DNA from: Acidobacteriota bacterium
Lineage (GTDB): Bacteria > Acidobacteriota > Terriglobia > UBA7540
NCBI GenBank assembly: GCA_021817045.1
Contig: JAKAWG010000007.1
Coordinates: 47,420-111,419, forward strand
DNA length: 64,000 nt
Direction: 5' to 3'
The translations under genes were made by a program, and so were the position numbers. Shown one piece after another: positions 59,434 to 64,000 of the stretch. Every line of letters starts with the position of its first letter. The stretch's first letter is position 1. Under the pieces are notes generated by a model. The model saw only the letters and a list, made by a program, of their open reading frames with translations. It was not told the origin of the DNA and searched no databases.

Positions 59434-62398
59434 TTAGCCGGCCAGTTTTGGGAGCTGGATTCCGACGCTATCTTGGAGCTTTTCGTCCGAGAAATCATAC
59501 TCGCCGAGCAGGTTGAGGTGCCGCCAAGCGGCTGCCGAGCCGTGAGCCACGGCATACAGAAATGCCTCTCGGTCGGCGGCGCCTTTGATCTCTTCCAGCT
59601 TCGGGGACAGGTAGAGATAATTCCAGCAGATGATGCAGTTCTTGATGAGCCGCTTGCAGGCTTCCTCCATCTCCTGGTCTTCTCTCTCCGCCTGCAGAAA
59701 CTCGCGCGGATTGCCGACCGAGACGGCGCGCGTAAAGCGATGCACGTGCTCGATCCGGTCCATCTGTTTTTCAATGGCTTGCCTCAAGACCGGATCGTCA
59801 ATGACCTGAAGGATGAACAGCGATTTCGGGACTTGCTCGAAGGCCTTCAACGCCCGATAGATGGCGTGCTGTTTCGAGTAGGAGTTCAGCCGGCGGAACA
59901 GATCCGAGGCTGTCACTTCCTTCAGCTTGATGGTGGCGATCATGCGCGGGATCTCGTCCCACTGCTGAATCACAATCTCGTCATCCGCATAGCCGGCGGG
60001 CCTGATCTTCCAGGCGGAACGGTCTACCCGTTTGTGGTTCCTGAAGATATAGAGCCTCTGGCGCGGAAGGTTTTTGAAGCGGGGTATATAGGAAAAGCCC
60101 AGCAGATGGCTCACGGCGAAGACCATTTCGCTGAAGACCGTCGAGTACCACAAGAGGTCGCGCTCGTCGCGGATGGTGTAGGCGGCCAAGCCCTGCTCCT
60201 TGCCAAAATATTTGAACGAGTAGTTGGCGCTGAGGGAATCGACGCGCACCTCGAATTTCTGACCGTCGCTGGAAGTGTGTAACTGATCGGGCACGCGCCG
60301 CGCCAAGTTCGGTAATTCCAGCCGGTCCATGAAGCGCACCACGCGATCACTGGATGCCTGGAGACCGTCCAGGGTGAAGTGCCAGTTCACAGTGTGCTCC
60401 ACTTCCGCTTCGGTAACGCCGCGGGAGATGCGCATCATGCGGCGGAGACCGATTGCACCGCCGATCCCGATCACGCCCGCATAAATCGCCCCTTCTGAGG
60501 GCTTGCCATGGTGGTAGCGCTGCTGGGGATGTTGCAGTTCATCCACGAAGTGTGCGAAGCGGTTTACTGTGGCGAGGACTTCCACCAGCGGCACGACGCG
60601 GCGCTCGGGGAAGTATTGCTGTAAAGGTTCCGCGTCGGTCTCCTCCTGTTTGGGAGTAGTAATGGTGAAGCGCCCGTTCTTCTTGAATTTGATGTGAGGA
60701 TTCTTTCCTTCGGCGATGTTCTGATTGATAGTGAGATACTGCTGGTACAGGGCCTCGTCAAGTTCCTTGAGCGTCTTCCGTGGATCGACGAAGCCCTCCA
60801 ACCCCGCGTGCTCGATGAGCTGCTGTTTATCGCGCTGCCGGCGGGCGCGGTTGATGAGGTAATCATGCAGGGGCGGGATTTGTAGGAATGTTCCAGATTC
60901 AGCGCGCCCGACTTGATCCCGCCCTGAATATGCAGGAAGAGCAGAGCCTTGTAGAGGGAGAAGCGGGATTTGCCATCCTTGTTGACTGCCGCCTGCTCCT
61001 CAGCGTCCAGGAAACTGATCGGGGCCGATTTATCGACCACGCCGTCTTTCGCTTTGAAATGCTCGATGGCGTCCACTAATTTGCGGATACCAGGGTCGCC
61101 CTGGAAGGTCAGTGCCTTGAGGATCGGGCTCACGCGATTCTGAATCCAGACCGATTTCGCCTCCAGGATTTTGTAATAGTCATCTTCGTCTAATTCTCTC
61201 ACCAGCGACGCCTTCAGTTCGGAGATCGGATCCTTCTCGAGCAGGCGGCGGGTTTCGCGCTGGACGAGCAACGTCCGAATGCAGTCCACTTTCTCGGCAT
61301 CGCTGAGTGCCTGATCCTCGGTGATACTGCCGATGGTGGTGGGTGTCCCGACCAGCCCTTGTTCCAGGCCACCGAGCAGCATTTTCAGTACTTCCTGGCG
61401 CTGCTCGCGGCGGGCATAACACTGCTCCTTGTGCGCGCGAATCGCACCGTTGTGAAAGCTTCGCAGGCTGGCCAGCAGTGTGTCGACCAAATTGTCCTGG
61501 AGCCGGTAATCCTGGTGAGCGATAAAGGCGAGGAGGTGCAAATAGCGATCAGGGTCGTTGCGCCGAATGAGATGGAAGATCTTCGATCGGATCACATTCT
61601 CGGCGTAGTACCGGATGCCCTCTGGCTTCAGTGCGAGGGCTTGAAGGGCGCGACTCAGTTGAGTGTAAAGCCCATTCACCAGATCCAAATCCGCCACCCG
61701 TTCTCTGATCTTGGACGGTTTGGTGGACTGCGAGAGTTTCTTCATTAAGGTGAGTTTGTAGGGGCTGGTTCTGCCCGGGGTGTCCTGACCCTCGACCGGT
61801 TCTTGGGCCAGCCAATCGTCTAAAACGCTCTGGGTATCTTCCGCCAGGGTCTGCGCGATGATCGCGGCGAGTTCCTGACTCCGCCGATTGATCGCCCCCA
61901 GGATCAGCTTCGTAAGCCGCGTGTAGCTGGGCACTTCGATTTTCTCGCGGATCAGGGTATCGACGCAGCGCCAGAAGATGACCTTGGGTTTGACTTCCGA
62001 GTGCACCATGTCGGCGATCTCTTGGAGCAGGAGGCGGGATGCCGCAGGGTCGACGACCCGGAAACCGTAGAACCTTCGGATCGTGATTTCGTGGAATTGG
62101 CGGATGCGCGCGCTGTAGCGGGCAAAGTCAAAGCTAAAATCCATCAGTTCGAGCTGTCGCGAAACGTACTCGATATCCCTCTGGTGAAAGGTGGTGGTAG
62201 AAAGAATCTCTTCGCGGCTTTGAAGTAGCCTGCGCTCAATAGGAACCCGAGGCGGTGGATTGGGGTGCGAAGATTTCCCGCCAAACGGCTCAACCCAGTG
62301 GAAAAATCAAAATAGTGCTTCCGTTCGACATTGTTGAATATCGGAGGTGAGTCGAACGCTTCACGTTCCACAGTGTTGAGAATATTCATTCTGGGCAT
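59434..62398 (-). pseudogene. Tn3-family transposase (TnpA), two frameshifts
   Basis: Three frames together encode a DDE transposase of about 990 residues. The first (from 62398) has MPRMNILNTVEREAFDSPP and the DUF4158-like start. It passes to the second near 62180, where one base is missing before the FHQRDIEYVSRQLEL sequence. The second passes to the third near 60870, where one C is missing in a C-run before LHDYLINRAR. The catalytic part (GVIGIGGAIGLRRMMRIS, SSDGQKF, DERDLLWYSTVFSEM, IEHVHRF) is in the third frame. The usual first catalytic Asp block (LADGTN in Tn3) reads IGIGGA here. The gene is probably dead. Confidence 0.85.
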
Positions 62399-62750
62399 GA
62401 CGAGTCTCCGGCGTAGCGGTTCAAAACCGCCTATCTTACCGGGATTCCCAAAGAACGGCAGGCATCTTGTGGGCGAGACCGCAGGGGAGGGGTTGTGCTG
62501 CGTGGTGCGGACAGGGCTAATCCGTGAATGGCGGCAACAGGATTGAATTAATCCGCGGGGTCTCGCTTGCTTCTACTGGAGGGAGCTCGTCAGGCAAATT
62601 CGAGCAGCAGCCGTCGGATGTAAGCTGAAGGGGAAGGCTTGTCGCGGCAGGGTTACAGGTTGCGATGGCCCACCGCCACCAGATCAGCCACGGGCTCTCC
62701 CATCACCTCAGGGCTGTCGATTCGACCGCGGCAAGACAGGCATTACGGGC
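62399..62750. other. Non-coding right part of the Tn3-like element
   Basis: About 350 bases between the transposase start and the right terminal repeat. No open frame, resolvase gene or res-like site is evident. It should hold the transposase promoter. Confidence 0.45.
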
Positions 62751-62791
62751 AATTTCTATTTCGCATTTGGTACCTTTGTGCAAGTTGAACC
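62751..62791. repeat. Right terminal inverted repeat
   Basis: Ends CACTTT-free CCTTTGTGCAAGTTGAACC at its outer boundary and matches the left repeat in inverse orientation with one mismatch. The AAA+ ATPase frame begins immediately outside it. Confidence 0.85.
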
Positions 62792-62797
62792 GCCGTC

Positions 62798-63919
62798 ATG
62801 CAGGGAATCTGGAACCTGCGGGATGAGTACAAGGCGACCGGCCGCACGCTGGTCCTGATGACGACGCCCGGGGCGGCGTTGCCGGTCGAGCTGGCTCAGG
62901 ACGTATTGGTGCTCGACGAGCCTCTTCCCTCCGGGGAGGACTTGCAGATTATCATCCGCGATACCTTCCGGGCCGCTGAACTGAACGAGCCCGAGCCCGA
63001 GGTAATGACGCGGGCGACGGATGCGCTGGCAGGGTTAGCCGCCTTTCCGGCCGAGCAGGCCCTCGCCATGGCGCTCGTGAAAGGACAACTGGATACAGAG
63101 GACCTTTGGGAGCGTAAGCGCCGCTTTATCGAGCAGACTCCAGGCCTCAGCGTCTGGCGCGGGGGTGAGACGTTTGACGAACTCGGCGGCCTGCTGAACG
63201 TGAAATCTTTTATGAAGGCCGTTCTCGCCGGCGTGGATCCGCCCCGGGTGGTGGTCTTTATCGACGAGATCGAGAAGGCTTTCGCCGGCACGGGAACGGA
63301 CCTCTCCGGCGTGAAGACAGAAATGACGGGCACGATGCTCACCTGGATGCAGGACCATGAGGCTGACGGCACGTTGTATCTGGGGCCGCCCGGAAGCGCT
63401 AAAAGCGCCACGGCCAAGGCTACGGGAAATACCGCGGGTATCCCGACCATCGCGTTCGATTTGACAGCGATGGAGAGCTCGCTCGTGGGAGCTTCGGGAG
63501 ACCGTCGGCGGGCGGCGCTCAAGGTGGTGGAGGCGGTTTCGCAGGGACGAGCGCTGTTCATCGCCACCTGCAATTCGATTACGAGCCTGCCGCCTGAGCT
63601 GCGGCGGCGTTTCACGCTGGGCACATTCTTCTTCGATCTGCCGACGCCGGAAGAGCGGGAAGCAATCTGGGCGATATATCTCGCGAAGTACGGAGTTTCG
63701 GGCGAATTGCCAGACGACGAAGGGTGGACCGGCGCCGAAATCAAGGAATGTTGCCGCAAAGCTTACCGCTTGAAGATGAGCTTGACGGAAGCGGCACACT
63801 ACATCGTTCCAGTTTCGAAATCCGCAAGCGACCAGATCAAGTCGCTCCGCCAACAGGCGTCGGGAAGGTTCAACTCGAATTGGGAAATTAAGGGGCACTG
63901 TTCCGTTCCGATCCGTTAG
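62798..63919 (+). CDS. Ycf46-like AAA+ ATPase, 5'-truncated, Walker B ahead of Walker A
   Basis: The 373-residue frame resembles Ycf46-type AAA+ proteins: RTLVLMTTPGAALPVELAQDVLVLDEPLP at the start and FDELGGLLNVKSFM before the ATPase core. Motif order is unusual. Walker B (VVVFIDEIEKAFAG, residues 151-164) and the GTMLTWMQD helix come before Walker A (LGPPGSAKSATAKA, 195-208). Sensor 1 (ALFIATCNS) and the arginine finger region (LPPELRRRF) then follow. All core elements are present once. The N-terminus is cut where the Tn3-like element ends, so the ATG at 62798 is probably not the native start. Its substrate is unknown. Confidence 0.75.
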   Translation: MQGIWNLRDEYKATGRTLVLMTTPGAALPVELAQDVLVLDEPLPSGEDLQIIIRDTFRAAELNEPEPEVMTRATDALAGLAAFPAEQALAMALVKGQLDTEDLWERKRRFIEQTPGLSVWRGGETFDELGGLLNVKSFMKAVLAGVDPPRVVVFIDEIEKAFAGTGTDLSGVKTEMTGTMLTWMQDHEADGTLYLGPPGSAKSATAKATGNTAGIPTIAFDLTAMESSLVGASGDRRRAALKVVEAVSQGRALFIATCNSITSLPPELRRRFTLGTFFFDLPTPEEREAIWAIYLAKYGVSGELPDDEGWTGAEIKECCRKAYRLKMSLTEAAHYIVPVSKSASDQIKSLRQQASGRFNSNWEIKGHCSVPIR

Positions 63920-63960
63920 GTTGAAGTTGGTTAGACAAAATCAGCGGAGGAACAGGACAA

Positions 63961-64000
63961 TGCAACGCAAAGTTAGCTTACTTTGGGGTGGGAAGAAAGT
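63961..64000 (+). CDS. Start of a gene running off the right edge
   Basis: An ATG at 63961 preceded by GCGGAGGAACAGG begins MQRKVSLLWGGKK and stays open to the window end, 42 bases after the ATPase gene. It probably forms an operon with the ATPase. The family cannot be told from 13 codons. Confidence 0.5.

Larger units (their letters stand above)
59330..62791 (-). mobile_element. Tn3-family-like transposable element with 41-bp terminal inverted repeats
   Basis: A 3462-base element bounded by 41-bp inverted repeats that differ at one position (59330-59370 and 62751-62791, outer ends GGTTCAACTTGCACAAAGG). It contains only a transposase gene, which is frameshifted, and no resolvase. The five bases flanking the left end (ATGAT) and right end (GCCGT) differ, so no target duplication is visible. 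The left flank is a cut IS1380 gene and the right flank a cut AAA+ ATPase gene. The element is therefore probably immobile on its own and was involved in a rearrangement. Confidence 0.82.

Noticed and set aside
59473..60282. 269-codon plus-strand open frame inside the Tn3-like element
   Set aside because: It is the complement of the transposase catalytic region, which carries the real family motifs.

Overview
The window looks like a chromosomal segment of an Acidobacteriota bacterium (inferred). The signs are an exosortase/PEP-CTERM system, an ECF sigma factor with a zinc-finger anti-sigma partner, a DUF4965 glutaminase-like hydrolase, cupin-type glucose-6-phosphate isomerases, and a respiratory operon with a split cytochrome b and an octahaem cytochrome c. 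GC content is fairly high, genes are dense and short dispersed repeats are common. No rRNA, tRNA or CRISPR array was seen.

Layout. 1-5.5 kb: a Cgl0159-like TIM-barrel aldolase, a small conserved protein, purH, a broken CE15 esterase and an HU protein. 5.6-8.6 kb: an ECF sigma / anti-sigma / TPR operon. 8.8-16 kb: an exopolysaccharide-exosortase locus (GT4, polysaccharide deacetylase, EpsI, exosortase, GT2) and two PEP-CTERM genes that share a leader hairpin with a compensatory base change. 16-24.7 kb: DUF4965 hydrolase, cupin phosphoglucose isomerase, ROK kinase, a second cupin isomerase fused to a receiver-like domain through a dispersed repeat, a glutathione-reductase-like flavoprotein and a membrane glycosyltransferase. 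24.8-29.6 kb: a minus-strand cluster of outer-membrane barrel, MFS carrier, radical SAM enzyme and an altered metallophosphoesterase. 29.8-37.3 kb: housekeeping and envelope genes (GH113-like hydrolase, nadK, an MlaF/MlaD-type pair without a permease, ada, DUF1697). 37.3-41.6 kb: an accessory island with palindromic repeats, a nuclease-like protein, higBA, an Eco29kI-like restriction-modification pair and a truncated methyltransferase copy.

41.6-58.6 kb is the most distinctive region. A PAS-LuxR regulator and an Rrf2 regulator with three cysteines diverge around an inverted repeat. They are followed by about 15.5 kb of co-directional genes: haem-c/porin-like protein, cupredoxin, membrane protein, methyltransferase, GltD/NfnB-like FAD/Fe-S oxidoreductase, Rieske protein, cytochrome b6-like and subunit-IV-like proteins, octahaem cytochrome c, monohaem lipoprotein, unknown exported protein, cupredoxin lipoprotein, and oxidase subunits II and I. 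Subunit I keeps its haem ligands but lacks one CuB histidine, the K-channel lysine and the haem-propionate arginine pair, so it may not be an ordinary oxygen reductase. The set suggests a quinone-linked electron-transfer chain with an unusual terminal module.

58.6-64 kb: an IS1380 transposase remnant abuts a 3.46-kb Tn3-like element with 41-bp terminal inverted repeats and a twice-frameshifted transposase. The other end of that element abuts the truncated start of a Ycf46-like AAA+ ATPase whose Walker B lies before its Walker A. Another gene begins at the right edge.
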